A DNA stretch of 64,000 bases from an uncultured Bacilli bacterium (GTDB taxonomy: Bacteria; Bacillota_I; Bacilli_A; RFN20; CAG-826). The position numbers and the translations under genes were made by a program. This document shows positions 56,020 to 64,000 of the stretch, piece by piece; positions within the stretch are counted from its first letter, which is position 1, and every line of letters starts with the position of its first letter. The notes below the pieces were generated by a model. That model saw only the letters and a list, made by a program, of their open reading frames with translations. It had not been told where the DNA came from and searched no databases. The stretch lies in contig CALVUF010000004.1 in assembly GCA_944363525.1 (NCBI GenBank), positions 17,139 to 81,138 on the forward strand. Reading direction: 5' to 3'.

Positions 56020-56705
56020 ACCGCCTGATCCTGGTTGGGGGCGGCTCGTCCTCGGGCAAGTCCTATATCACCTCTGAGGTCATGAAGCGGTTAGGGGACC
56101 AAGACATCGTCCGCTTAACGATGGATGACTATTACAAGGACCAAGCCGATATCCCCTTAGAAGAAAGATATAAGGTCAACTATGACCATCCCAAAGCCTT
56201 TGATTGGCCTTTGATGCGGAAGCAACTAAGGGACCTAAAGGATGGTAAACCAATCCAGAAGCCGATTTATGACTTCGTGACTTTGACTCGGACCGATAAG
56301 GTCGAGACCATCGAGCCGAAGAAAGTCATCGTGGTCGAGGGGATCATGGCCTTAGTCGACAAAGAGATTCGGAAACTGGGCGACATTAAGGTGTTTATTA
56401 CTGCCTCGGCTGAGCGGCGGTTCCTTCGCCGGCTTATCCGTGATAAAAGGGAGAGGGGACGTTCTTTCGAGAACATCGTCTCCCAATACTTCAACACCGT
56501 CCAGCCGATGTATGGGGAGATCGTCGAGCCCAGTTCCATCTACGCCGACTTCATCATCAATAATGATGGGGTCAAGAACATCGCGGTCGATATCCTTACT
56601 GTTCTGCTAGAAGAAGAGATTGAATCCTCTTCCCATTCCTATTCGCCCCAATCGATGGAGGAAGAGTTCACCGAAGCGAGTTTAGAGGAAGCGTTCACGA
56701 AGTGA
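56016..56705 (+). CDS. Uridine kinase-like P-loop nucleoside kinase
   Basis: 229 residues. P-loop GGGSSSGKSYITSEV (7-21), then LTMDDYYKDQADIPLEERYK and NYDHPKAFDWPLM, the motifs of uridine kinase/phosphoribulokinase proteins, and KPIYDFVTLTRTDKVETIEP and KVIVVEGIMALVD. RRFLRRLIRDKRERGRSFEN is the conserved lid segment. It would phosphorylate uridine or cytidine with GTP or ATP. A Ser/Glu-rich tail follows. Coupled to the aminopeptidase; the pairing has no obvious pathway logic. Confidence 0.9.
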   Translation: MNRLILVGGGSSSGKSYITSEVMKRLGDQDIVRLTMDDYYKDQADIPLEERYKVNYDHPKAFDWPLMRKQLRDLKDGKPIQKPIYDFVTLTRTDKVETIEPKKVIVVEGIMALVDKEIRKLGDIKVFITASAERRFLRRLIRDKRERGRSFENIVSQYFNTVQPMYGEIVEPSSIYADFIINNDGVKNIAVDILTVLLEEEIESSSHSYSPQSMEEEFTEASLEEAFTK

Positions 56706-56796
56706 ACATTATTGCCGTTGACGGCTTAGACAGTGATAAATACGATATATTTGCTTTGCGGCATCGAAGAATTTTGATGAACACGTCATTTTTTAG

Positions 56797-56825
56797 TTGA
56801 CCTTTTTCATTTTAGCGAAACAATT
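56797..56825 (+). promoter_or_regulatory. Possible promoter of the surface protein cluster
   Basis: TTGACC (56797-56802), 17 nt, a poor -10 (ACAATT, 56820). A small hairpin GCCGT-TG-ACGGC (about 56713) after the kinase gene may end that transcript. Otherwise the 150-nt gap shows nothing. Confidence 0.35.
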
Positions 56826-56857
56826 TGCCCATTCGAGAGAAAGAAAGGAGCCTTTAC

Positions 56858-58837
56858 ATGAGGAAAAAATCTACATTGCTTGCTCTCTCGGTATCTGCGT
56901 TGCTGGTGTTGGCCGGCTGCAATCCTTCGCATACGTCCAGTAGCGAAAGCACACCCGTGGATACCCCGATTCAGACGACCCCGGTTTCCGATACTGGATC
57001 GGATACCGATACGTCGCCGACGGTCACGGTTACGATCACCAGCACTGAAACCGAAGTCTTGACCGAAGGGACTTTAACCTTAACCGCCGAAGTCGCGGGG
57101 GTGGAAGACGGGAAACTGACCTGGGCCATCGAATCCAAAAACCCGGAGACGATGGATGCCAGCATCGCCGCCGACACCGGCGTCCTCCAAGCCGGGACCG
57201 TCGCCGGCACTTTAGTCGTCACCGCAACTTATGGCGGCGTTAGCGATGAAATCACCATTACCGTTAAAGAAGCGCCGAAGGTAACGACGGTTAAGATTCT
57301 TGGCGCGCCGAGCGAAACCGTGTATACCGGGACTAGCCTCAAGTTAGACGCCTATGTCACTAACGGGCCTGATGACTATCGCGTTAACTGGACCTGCACG
57401 ACCGATCCGGCGGATATGGGCGCGTCGGTCGATGCGAATGGTAACGTCTCAACTGGTACCAAGCCTGGAAAGATCATGGTTACCGCGAGCGTAGGCGAAG
57501 CGAATGATTCAGTTGTCATTACCGTAGTCGAAGCGCCGGTCGTCTCCGTCGATATCACGACCACCGAGACGGAAGTCGCGTTAGGCGGCACCCTTCAATT
57601 GAACGCCACTATCACAAATGGCGAGGACGGGGCGAAACCCACCTGGGCCATCGCCGGCAAGACCCCTGACACGATGGATGCGACCATCGACCCAGCTACC
57701 GGATTGTTAACTGCTGGCAAAGTTCCTGGCAAGTTGACCGTCACTGCCGCTTACGAAGATGCGGTCGATTCCGTCGAGATCACTATCCCGGCTCCGGCTT
57801 TCGCTACCGATGTTTTCCCAGCCTCGTATAAGATGACGATCGGCGATTCCTATTTCGAACTCGTTCAAGGAAAAGGCATGATTGTGTCGGGCGCATCCAA
57901 CGTATACGGTTATATTTTGGTCGATGAGGTGCTATACAATGCTGCATACGACAAAAAGCAAGGTTACGTCTATCGTCTTGATCAACCTCTAGCGCCCGAT
58001 GATATGACGGTTGATGAGGCTTTCGCAGCCTGCGACCTAAATGCCGATGCTGCGAAATACACGTATGTCTCAACCGATCCGGCGACTGGCAATCACACTT
58101 ATACCATCGACATAGACGGCACCCGCGCCCACAATATCATTAGGAATTTTGGGATAGATCCGGAGACCGCCAAGGCCGTCGTTAATCCTGATGGTGATCT
58201 CGTCTCCTTTACCTTCGTCGATGAGGGCGAGGACATCGTTGCCTCCATCACTCCGGTTGACGATTTGACTGAAGATTACAAAGCCTATGTTGGAATCACT
58301 ATCACTGGCGCCCCGAGTAAAGCCCCGACTAACGACGAGATCCCACTCGATTTGAAATTGGTCGGCGTCGATGAAGCGGATATTACTTGGTCGATCGTCA
58401 AGAACCCAACCACTATGGATGCCACCATCGATGAAGATGGAACCCTCCATACCGGGGGGGTTGCCGGGACGGTTACCGTTCGGGCGGCGGCTGGTGATTA
58501 TTATCATGAGGTCACCATCGAAATCCAGCTTGTCACAGTCGATATTGGCGGCGTTCCGACCGAACCGGTTTTGACCGAGCAAACGGTCGAGCTAGTCGCT
58601 AATATCACCAATACCGACGAGACGCCGGTCTGGTCGATAGAAACGGTGGCCAAAGAGGATGGCAAGACGATGAATGCCACCATCGATGAAGATGGCACCC
58701 TCCATACTGGCACCGTTGGCGGGACCATTACCGTCACCCTCAGCGTCGCTGGTTACTCTGACGAGGTCGAAATCGTTGTTAAGCAACAGCTTAGCGATGG
58801 TGGAGCGACCGACGAAGGCGTGACCGAGGATTGGTAA
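56858..58837 (+). CDS. Lipoprotein with five Ig-like (Big_2-type) repeats
   Basis: 659 residues. Signal peptide with lipobox LAGC (Cys21), Ser/Thr/Pro-rich linker (22-60), then three Ig-like repeats (about 60-145, 146-230, 231-320). Each has a W-x-I or W-T core and a line like TMDATIDPATGLLTAGKVPG. A different domain of about 175 residues follows (320-495, with YGYILVDEVLYNAAYD), then two more repeats sharing TMxATIDEDGTLHTG almost identically at DNA level. Big_2 domains act as spacers or adhesins on cell surfaces. AAAGGAG lies 8 nt before the ATG. Co-transcribed with the next gene (11 nt). Confidence 0.85.
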   Translation: MRKKSTLLALSVSALLVLAGCNPSHTSSSESTPVDTPIQTTPVSDTGSDTDTSPTVTVTITSTETEVLTEGTLTLTAEVAGVEDGKLTWAIESKNPETMDASIAADTGVLQAGTVAGTLVVTATYGGVSDEITITVKEAPKVTTVKILGAPSETVYTGTSLKLDAYVTNGPDDYRVNWTCTTDPADMGASVDANGNVSTGTKPGKIMVTASVGEANDSVVITVVEAPVVSVDITTTETEVALGGTLQLNATITNGEDGAKPTWAIAGKTPDTMDATIDPATGLLTAGKVPGKLTVTAAYEDAVDSVEITIPAPAFATDVFPASYKMTIGDSYFELVQGKGMIVSGASNVYGYILVDEVLYNAAYDKKQGYVYRLDQPLAPDDMTVDEAFAACDLNADAAKYTYVSTDPATGNHTYTIDIDGTRAHNIIRNFGIDPETAKAVVNPDGDLVSFTFVDEGEDIVASITPVDDLTEDYKAYVGITITGAPSKAPTNDEIPLDLKLVGVDEADITWSIVKNPTTMDATIDEDGTLHTGGVAGTVTVRAAAGDYYHEVTIEIQLVTVDIGGVPTEPVLTEQTVELVANITNTDETPVWSIETVAKEDGKTMNATIDEDGTLHTGTVGGTITVTLSVAGYSDEVEIVVKQQLSDGGATDEGVTEDW

Positions 58838-58848
58838 GGAGAGCAAAT

Positions 58849-61800
58849 ATGAAAAAGAACAAATTGCTTATTCTCTCCGCCTCCTGCGCCCTTGGGCTTA
58901 GCCTTGTGGGCGCCGGGGTGGGGATCGCCCTCTCCGAGAAGGCAAACACCGATACCCCGTCTAGCACGGTGTTCGACGATGTCCTTGGCGAAGACGCCAT
59001 TGGCCAAAAGGTCAAACTCGGAGTCGGGACAGAGACTTCTGACGTTACTCCGGAAATCGAAACCAATATCGGCGTCTTGGCGGTTGATGGCGAGATCGCC
59101 GGCACTAAAGATGTCCGGGTTTATTTCCGGCTCAATTCCATCAGCGGAATTCAAACTGCTTCATTGACCCGTTCTGTCAAGACTGCGGCAGGGGAGGTCG
59201 TCAAGGAAGCGAGCACCCTTGACGTCGATTACGTTTATTCCTCCATCAATGGAGCGGAAGAGGCGACTTGGCTTGATATGGCCGCCGAGGAGCCGACCGT
59301 TATCGCGGCCGACGAACTTCCCGCCGCCCCGTATTACCTCGTCTACACTTTGAAAAACATCCCGGTTGACCATTGGTTTGATCATGTTAACGTGGTCGCC
59401 AAGCTTAATGGAACCGAAGCTTCGCCAACTCAGGAATTTACCTATAATGTCTATGGGGCGATCGGCGATATTGCGGCTGGGGTTATTTTCACTCCACGTC
59501 CTGATGTTGAGGACGAATATTACGTCAAGAGCTCCGGAGCCGCCGAGGCTGTCGTTCCAGAGAATTATTGCGAATACCATGGGGCGATTGCAACTTTGCT
59601 TGGCAAAGTGACATGTGTTGGCGATCCGACCTCATCTTCCGGCGGGTTTGAATATAAGTCCTCATTAACTAGTCTGACTTTGCCCGATACCATTAACACA
59701 TTCAACAAATGGTGTTTTAGTGGCGTAAGTTCTTTGAAATCTCTTACCCTTCCGCGAGATTTGACTACTGTTTTGCAGAGTTCGTTTAATAACATGGCCT
59801 CGCTAGAAACCATTGAATATAAGGCTCTCAATCTTACAACGGTTGATGACACTTTCGACAATGAGGGCTTGACCGTTAATGTTTCGGGCGCCGTAGAATC
59901 GTTGCCAGACGAATTGATTACTGGCGAGGCGGAACTGGTCAATTATGAAGGAACGACGGCCGAATGGGAGGCCTTGAAGACCGATACCAACCAAAATAAT
60001 GGGCTGTTTATCGATAACGTCATCTGCTCTGATACCATTACCCACACCGTCACATTCCATCTTGGCGAAGGAACGATCGGCGATTTGACTGGCGATGTTG
60101 ATTACACCGTTATTGACGGCAAGCTGGCTGCTGACCCGGGCGATGCTTTGCTGCTTGGCATGGCGTTCAAGGGCTGGTACATGGATCAAGCCGGCGAAAC
60201 TCCGTGGAATCCTGAAACTCCGGTTACTGGGGATTTGGATATCTATGCCGTGTATGAGGAGTTCGGGGCCGGCGCTTCAGCGAGCAATCCGATTACCCTA
60301 ACCACTGGCGAAACCTATACCGAGAACCTCGTTCCGGGCTATGAAAAAGTCTATTTGACTTACACTCATCCAGCGGATGCGGAAGCTGATTGGCGTTACC
60401 TTTACGTCGATGAGTCGGCCTGCGAGGAAAGTGAGATTTCCACGGTTACCGCCAGTAACCTCCAACTGGCTATTGATGTCTACAAAGGTTCATTCGAAGG
60501 GGAAAAGGAAGAACTTGGCTCTAATGACTATGTTTCTGACAGCGCCGTTAAGCCGATTGGCACTGACGGAGACATACGTTTCTTGGCTGAGCCGGGGCAG
60601 ACTTATAGCTTCGTAATCGATCCTTATACAAATGATTACTATCCAGACCGAGTTTATTATGGCAGTCTTGCAATGAAATTCCTTGATTACGACAAGGATT
60701 CCATTGATACCGCGGAAACGCTTGTTTATGGAGAGACTGCCACGATACGGCGAGACGCTTACACCGACTCGGTTGTGACCCCGGATTACCTACTTGCCTA
60801 CACTCCTTCCACGTCTGGATCTGTAGCCCTTAATATTGGCCGGACAGCTTGGTGCAGCGTCGATATTTACGACGTGACTGATTTGCAGAACGTGGTTGAA
60901 GTCGAGTCGGAGGGGAATAGTTCCGATTCAATATTAGTCTTAGACCTTGAGGCGAATCATAAGTATTTGTTCGTCGTTGGGTTTAATGCTGCTACTAGTG
61001 AAACCAAATACGTCACTATGACTATTGGCGAGATTCCGGCGGGCGCCGATATCTCCAACCCGATTGCTATGAATATCGGCGAGGAGATTACGGTTGAGTC
61101 CATCAATAGCCAGTACAGTTTCTATTCCTTCACCTTAGAAGAAGCCGCCGATCTGGCCTTCACCCTCGATGGTGGCTCCTCCTCTTACGCTAAGTACTTC
61201 AAAGTCTATGACAACACCGGTGAGCAAGTCGCCACCGCGACCGAAACTGGCGTCTCAAGCGGTTACTATGGCGACACCACCTATGGCGGCGAGCTGCTTG
61301 AGCGGCTCCACCTCGAAGCGGGTTCTTATGTTGTCGAAGTGGGCTACAGCAGCAGCCTCTATTCTTACACAAGTTTCACTTTCCGGACCGATACTGTCCA
61401 GGATGGCGATTATATTGGGCGTCCGAAGGCTGTGGATTTCGAGATCGGATCCTCCTTTGATTTGACCAGCCGGGTCGATGGTTTCTACTATTCGTTCACC
61501 TCGACAACGGCCTCGAATTACCTGAAAATCGATTTGCCGGCAGACATTGAAAACCTGGTAATCGAGCTTGTCGATACCGATGGGTCCGTCATCAAGACTG
61601 CCTTGACCGGCGGCTCGTTGGGCTTCAAGGTTGATGTTGGCTCCACTTATCTATTAAAAGTTAGTGGTGTTGACCAGGATGTTACCGTCACCACTAGCTT
61701 CGTCGATACTTTCGAAGATGGGTCGGCTAGAGATACGGCTCTCACAATTGACGAGACTGGGATTATAAACCTAGATCATCTTTGCGGGCTTGATTCCGCT

Positions 61801-62793
61801 AACTATTGGTTCAAGTTTACCCCAAGTGAGTCCGGCACCTATGTTCTTTTCTCCAAGAATCCAAATGCCGATACTCGTTTTGAAGGGGTCTATGAAGGGG
61901 ATTCTGACGTAGCCCTTGATTATGAAGGGAATGACGACGATGATCGCAACGAACATCCTCAGACACAGTATCGTTATGACTTCGCTGTCGAGGTTCAGCT
62001 CGAGGCCGGAAAAACGTATTACATGGAGACTTATCTCTATACTTCTTACGCTGAGGCAATGTCGGTTGGGTATGCTAAGCTCGAGCCTGGTTCTACTATC
62101 GGGGCCGCCATCGCCTCTTCCTTCCTTGGTTCGGATTCGGTCACTTTAACTGGTGATGCTACCGGAACCTTCTATTCCGATACGGCTGAATCCGATGGGT
62201 ATTACACCTTCCCCGTCTTGCCGGAAGGCGGGCCGACCGCGGTCGAGATTTACGTCAACGGGACCCTGGAAGCGAGCCTTCTCGCCGAGGGGGAAGTGTT
62301 CGTCGAGGTCGCCGCTAACGACGTGGTCGTGGCCAAGGTCGTCGGCGGGTCGATCCAGTTGAGCGCCGTTTACTCGCTGACTGTCGAAAACGGCGATTCG
62401 GCGGCGAATGCCTTTGGCATCAACCTCGGGAACAACGATATGACCTCCTATCAGACCGGCAGCATCCAATACACGGTGTGGTTCAAGTTCACGGTCGAGG
62501 CCTCCGGCACTTACCGGATCTACTCCCAATCCATCAATGGGTCGGCGAGCACTGGGCTTGATCCGGACTTCAAAGGGATTTGGAGCGATCCCTCCGCTAC
62601 CGATTCCGGATCCTCGCTTTGCAAGGCAAACTACGACGACGAAAACGAGCATGAGGCCACCATCTATAGACGGGATTTCTATGTCGAAGTGCAACTGGAG
62701 GCCGGCGTCACCTACTATATGTCTTTGAGGATCCCGGCACTTAGCAGCCTCTATCAGCTCCACGTGAACATCGAGCTCTTACCCGCCGCTTGA
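58849..62793 (+). CDS. Large secreted multidomain surface protein (LRR_5, InlB-type and PPC-like repeats)
   Basis: 1314 residues. An N-terminal signal peptide (MKKNKLLILSASCALGLSLV) has no lipobox. A BspA-like leucine-rich stretch (about 265-360; LTSLTLPDTINTFNKWCFSG, SLKSLTLPRDLTTV), an InlB-type repeat (about 400-475; FKGWYMDQAGETPWNPETP) and then several beta-sandwich units like bacterial pre-peptidase C-terminal domains. Two of these share YWFKFTPSESGTY / VWFKFTVEASGTY and DFxVEVQLEAGxTYYM (about 985-1070 and 1210-1305). No LPXTG or C-terminal membrane helix is present, so retention at the surface must be non-covalent or it is released. GGAGAGCAAAT precedes the ATG. Likely adhesin or glycan-binding role, inferred. 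Confidence 0.8.
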   Translation: MKKNKLLILSASCALGLSLVGAGVGIALSEKANTDTPSSTVFDDVLGEDAIGQKVKLGVGTETSDVTPEIETNIGVLAVDGEIAGTKDVRVYFRLNSISGIQTASLTRSVKTAAGEVVKEASTLDVDYVYSSINGAEEATWLDMAAEEPTVIAADELPAAPYYLVYTLKNIPVDHWFDHVNVVAKLNGTEASPTQEFTYNVYGAIGDIAAGVIFTPRPDVEDEYYVKSSGAAEAVVPENYCEYHGAIATLLGKVTCVGDPTSSSGGFEYKSSLTSLTLPDTINTFNKWCFSGVSSLKSLTLPRDLTTVLQSSFNNMASLETIEYKALNLTTVDDTFDNEGLTVNVSGAVESLPDELITGEAELVNYEGTTAEWEALKTDTNQNNGLFIDNVICSDTITHTVTFHLGEGTIGDLTGDVDYTVIDGKLAADPGDALLLGMAFKGWYMDQAGETPWNPETPVTGDLDIYAVYEEFGAGASASNPITLTTGETYTENLVPGYEKVYLTYTHPADAEADWRYLYVDESACEESEISTVTASNLQLAIDVYKGSFEGEKEELGSNDYVSDSAVKPIGTDGDIRFLAEPGQTYSFVIDPYTNDYYPDRVYYGSLAMKFLDYDKDSIDTAETLVYGETATIRRDAYTDSVVTPDYLLAYTPSTSGSVALNIGRTAWCSVDIYDVTDLQNVVEVESEGNSSDSILVLDLEANHKYLFVVGFNAATSETKYVTMTIGEIPAGADISNPIAMNIGEEITVESINSQYSFYSFTLEEAADLAFTLDGGSSSYAKYFKVYDNTGEQVATATETGVSSGYYGDTTYGGELLERLHLEAGSYVVEVGYSSSLYSYTSFTFRTDTVQDGDYIGRPKAVDFEIGSSFDLTSRVDGFYYSFTSTTASNYLKIDLPADIENLVIELVDTDGSVIKTALTGGSLGFKVDVGSTYLLKVSGVDQDVTVTTSFVDTFEDGSARDTALTIDETGIINLDHLCGLDSANYWFKFTPSESGTYVLFSKNPNADTRFEGVYEGDSDVALDYEGNDDDDRNEHPQTQYRYDFAVEVQLEAGKTYYMETYLYTSYAEAMSVGYAKLEPGSTIGAAIASSFLGSDSVTLTGDATGTFYSDTAESDGYYTFPVLPEGGPTAVEIYVNGTLEASLLAEGEVFVEVAANDVVVAKVVGGSIQLSAVYSLTVENGDSAANAFGINLGNNDMTSYQTGSIQYTVWFKFTVEASGTYRIYSQSINGSASTGLDPDFKGIWSDPSATDSGSSLCKANYDDENEHEATIYRRDFYVEVQLEAGVTYYMSLRIPALSSLYQLHVNIELLPAA

Positions 62794-62805
62794 TCCAAGC
62801 CACTC

Positions 62806-62833
62806 AAGGGAAGGCCCCGCGCCTTCCCTTTTT
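62806..62833 (+). terminator. Terminator of the surface protein pair
   Basis: AAGGGAAGGC-CCCGC-GCCTTCCCTT followed by TTT; perfect 10-bp stem. Confidence 0.9.
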
Positions 62834-62940
62834 ATTTGCTATCGAATCGGCCATTTATGGCAAAAAAGGCTTGCTTTTTTTCGTAACGCTATTATGTTTT
62901 CCAAGTCTCAACGGTAAATGCGCGAGAACAAGGAGTACCA

Positions 62941-64000
62941 ATGCCTATTAAAAACATCCGAAAACCATTGATGCTAACCCTCTGCATGCTAGCCCTCCCA
63001 TTAATGGGATGTCACGATGAAAACACAAGCGGAGATAGCAGCGAGGGCCCTAAAATCAACGTCGACTATTCCTCAGCAAAGGCGGCTATCGATTCGATCC
63101 AAGGGGCGATGAACTTCACCGTCGCGACCACCATAGTCGAGACCATGAACACCGGCACGGCCGATGCCCCGGTCTATTCGAAAGTCACGACCAAGTTCAA
63201 TAACTATTACACCCCGACCTATTCTTGGTGCGATTACACCGACGCCGAGGAAGGCTATGCCGTCAAAGACGGCTCAGTTTTCCGTCTGAATCTTTATAAC
63301 GACCAGATCGTCGCCTCGGACGCCTATGCCGATGATGACGGCAATAAACTGACCTCGATTTATGATGTTGTGGCCTCTCCGATCCCGGCGGCTTCGGCCG
63401 TCGCCTCGGCCGATGCCAGCGCCCCCTCAATCGAGATTTCCAACAAGAACGCCCGTTTGGCTTTCATCGAATTCGTCCAATTCGATCAGACCTTCTTCGC
63501 CGACATCGTCAGCTTCACCGCCGCGATCGGCACCGACGAAGATGGGGCTCAGGCCTTGGTTTTGACCATGACTGGGTCCGATGAGACGACCATCACCTCG
63601 ACTTTCGGCGGCTTTGGGACCACCGCGGTCCAAGACATCGTCGATTTCTTAAACGAAGAGGACAGTGGGTCTTCGGTCTATGACCCGAGCCTCGTCAAAG
63701 CCATGAACGGCTTCTTAGGCGATAACTTCACCAAACTCACCTACGAATCCCTGAATTACGTTGAGGACAATCCGGTTATCGGCGAGGAAATTTACCATCC
63801 CGACTACTGGTATGGCGGTTACTACCCCGAATCCGGTTACTCGATTTATTCCTTGGGTTACGTCAGCTTGCCGCAGAAGGTCTACACTGATCCGACTACC
63901 GGAAAAAAAGCCAATCTTGATGGGGCTTATTTGTTCCACCTAAATGATACCATGTCCGCCGTCCGGACCGTCGCTTTGTCCTATCCGGCCTTCACCACCA
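62941..64000 (+). CDS. Lipoprotein of unknown function, cut by the window end
   Basis: At least 353 residues, open to the last base. It starts MPIKNIRKPLMLTLCMLALP with lipobox LMGC (Cys24) and AAGGAG 6 nt before the ATG. A short Ser/Glu linker leads to a mature part rich in Asp, Ala, Thr and aromatic residues (FNNYYTPTYSWCDYTD, HPDYWYGGYYPESGYS). No enzyme motif is recognised. Size and style match the two surface genes before it, though a terminator separates them. The preceding 100 nt hold a small imperfect hairpin and an A/T-rich run; no clear promoter. Confidence 0.8.
   Translation, partial: MPIKNIRKPLMLTLCMLALPLMGCHDENTSGDSSEGPKINVDYSSAKAAIDSIQGAMNFTVATTIVETMNTGTADAPVYSKVTTKFNNYYTPTYSWCDYTDAEEGYAVKDGSVFRLNLYNDQIVASDAYADDDGNKLTSIYDVVASPIPAASAVASADASAPSIEISNKNARLAFIEFVQFDQTFFADIVSFTAAIGTDEDGAQALVLTMTGSDETTITSTFGGFGTTAVQDIVDFLNEEDSGSSVYDPSLVKAMNGFLGDNFTKLTYESLNYVEDNPVIGEEIYHPDYWYGGYYPESGYSIYSLGYVSLPQKVYTDPTTGKKANLDGAYLFHLNDTMSAVRTVALSYPAFTT

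Noticed and set aside
1..64000. Prophage, rRNA operon or insertion sequence
   Set aside because: No structural phage genes, transposases, rRNA segments or terminal inverted repeats of IS type were seen on either strand.

Overview
The window reads as a chromosomal segment of an uncultured, probably gut-dwelling low-complexity Firmicutes (Bacilli, perhaps near the RF39/RFN20/Erysipelotrichia-like lineages; this placement is inference). The grounds are a PolC-type replicative polymerase, TrmFO, RbgA, RasP, an LtaS-like enzyme, many lipoproteins, a bile salt hydrolase, and gene order matching the Bacillus subtilis rpsP-to-polC chromosome arm. The genetic code is standard, with TGA used as stop throughout. 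Core genes are GC-rich at third positions. Three accessory loci are visibly AT-richer.

Layout. 1-1025: the end of a probable SDH-family serine protease and two small related hypothetical genes. 1092-23469: housekeeping core. This is rpsP-khpA-rimM-trmD on the minus strand, then on the plus strand rplS, lepB-rbgA-rnhB, dprA, topA-trmFO-xerC, rpsB-tsf, pyrH, frr, and uppS-cdsA-dxr-rasP-polC. 23503-25627: tRNA-Pro and tRNA-Arg, then a 1.9-kb AlbA_2 element bracketed by direct repeats. 25961-29030: a P-II/DarA-like protein, cyclophilin, and a LysR regulator divergent from an acetyltransferase and a flavodoxin lipoprotein. 29098-31215: tRNA-Ala and an ATPase plus TOPRIM-like gene pair that looks like a defence module. 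31243-38613: carbohydrate and ester hydrolases (GH31, GH3, alpha/beta hydrolase), a lipoprotein and a GNAT enzyme. 38629-43495: tRNA-Leu and tRNA-Arg, an esterase with an adenylation-GNAT fusion, a second AlbA_2 gene bracketed by repeats, and tRNA-Leu. 43542-48072: a lipoprotein, the copper operon csoR-copA(Z) and a bile salt hydrolase. 48069-56705: a heterodimeric ABC exporter, MntP-like pump, LtaS-like enzyme, M18 aminopeptidase and a uridine kinase-like protein. 56858-64000: three large secreted or lipoprotein surface genes, the last cut by the window edge.

The core genes serve translation, ribosome assembly, tRNA modification, isoprenoid and phospholipid synthesis and replication. The accessory part suggests life on host or plant glycans with bile and copper exposure.

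Three points stand out. First, both AlbA_2 regulator genes lie beside tRNA genes and each is bracketed by its own direct repeats, with no integrase; one has a phased TTGAAGT array upstream. Second, many genes have a -10 box 6-10 nt before the ATG and no Shine-Dalgarno, which suggests common leaderless transcription; csoR is the cleanest case. Third, copA is fused in frame to a copZ-like domain that has its own strong ribosome binding site and start codon. Family names come from recognised motifs; no database search was possible.
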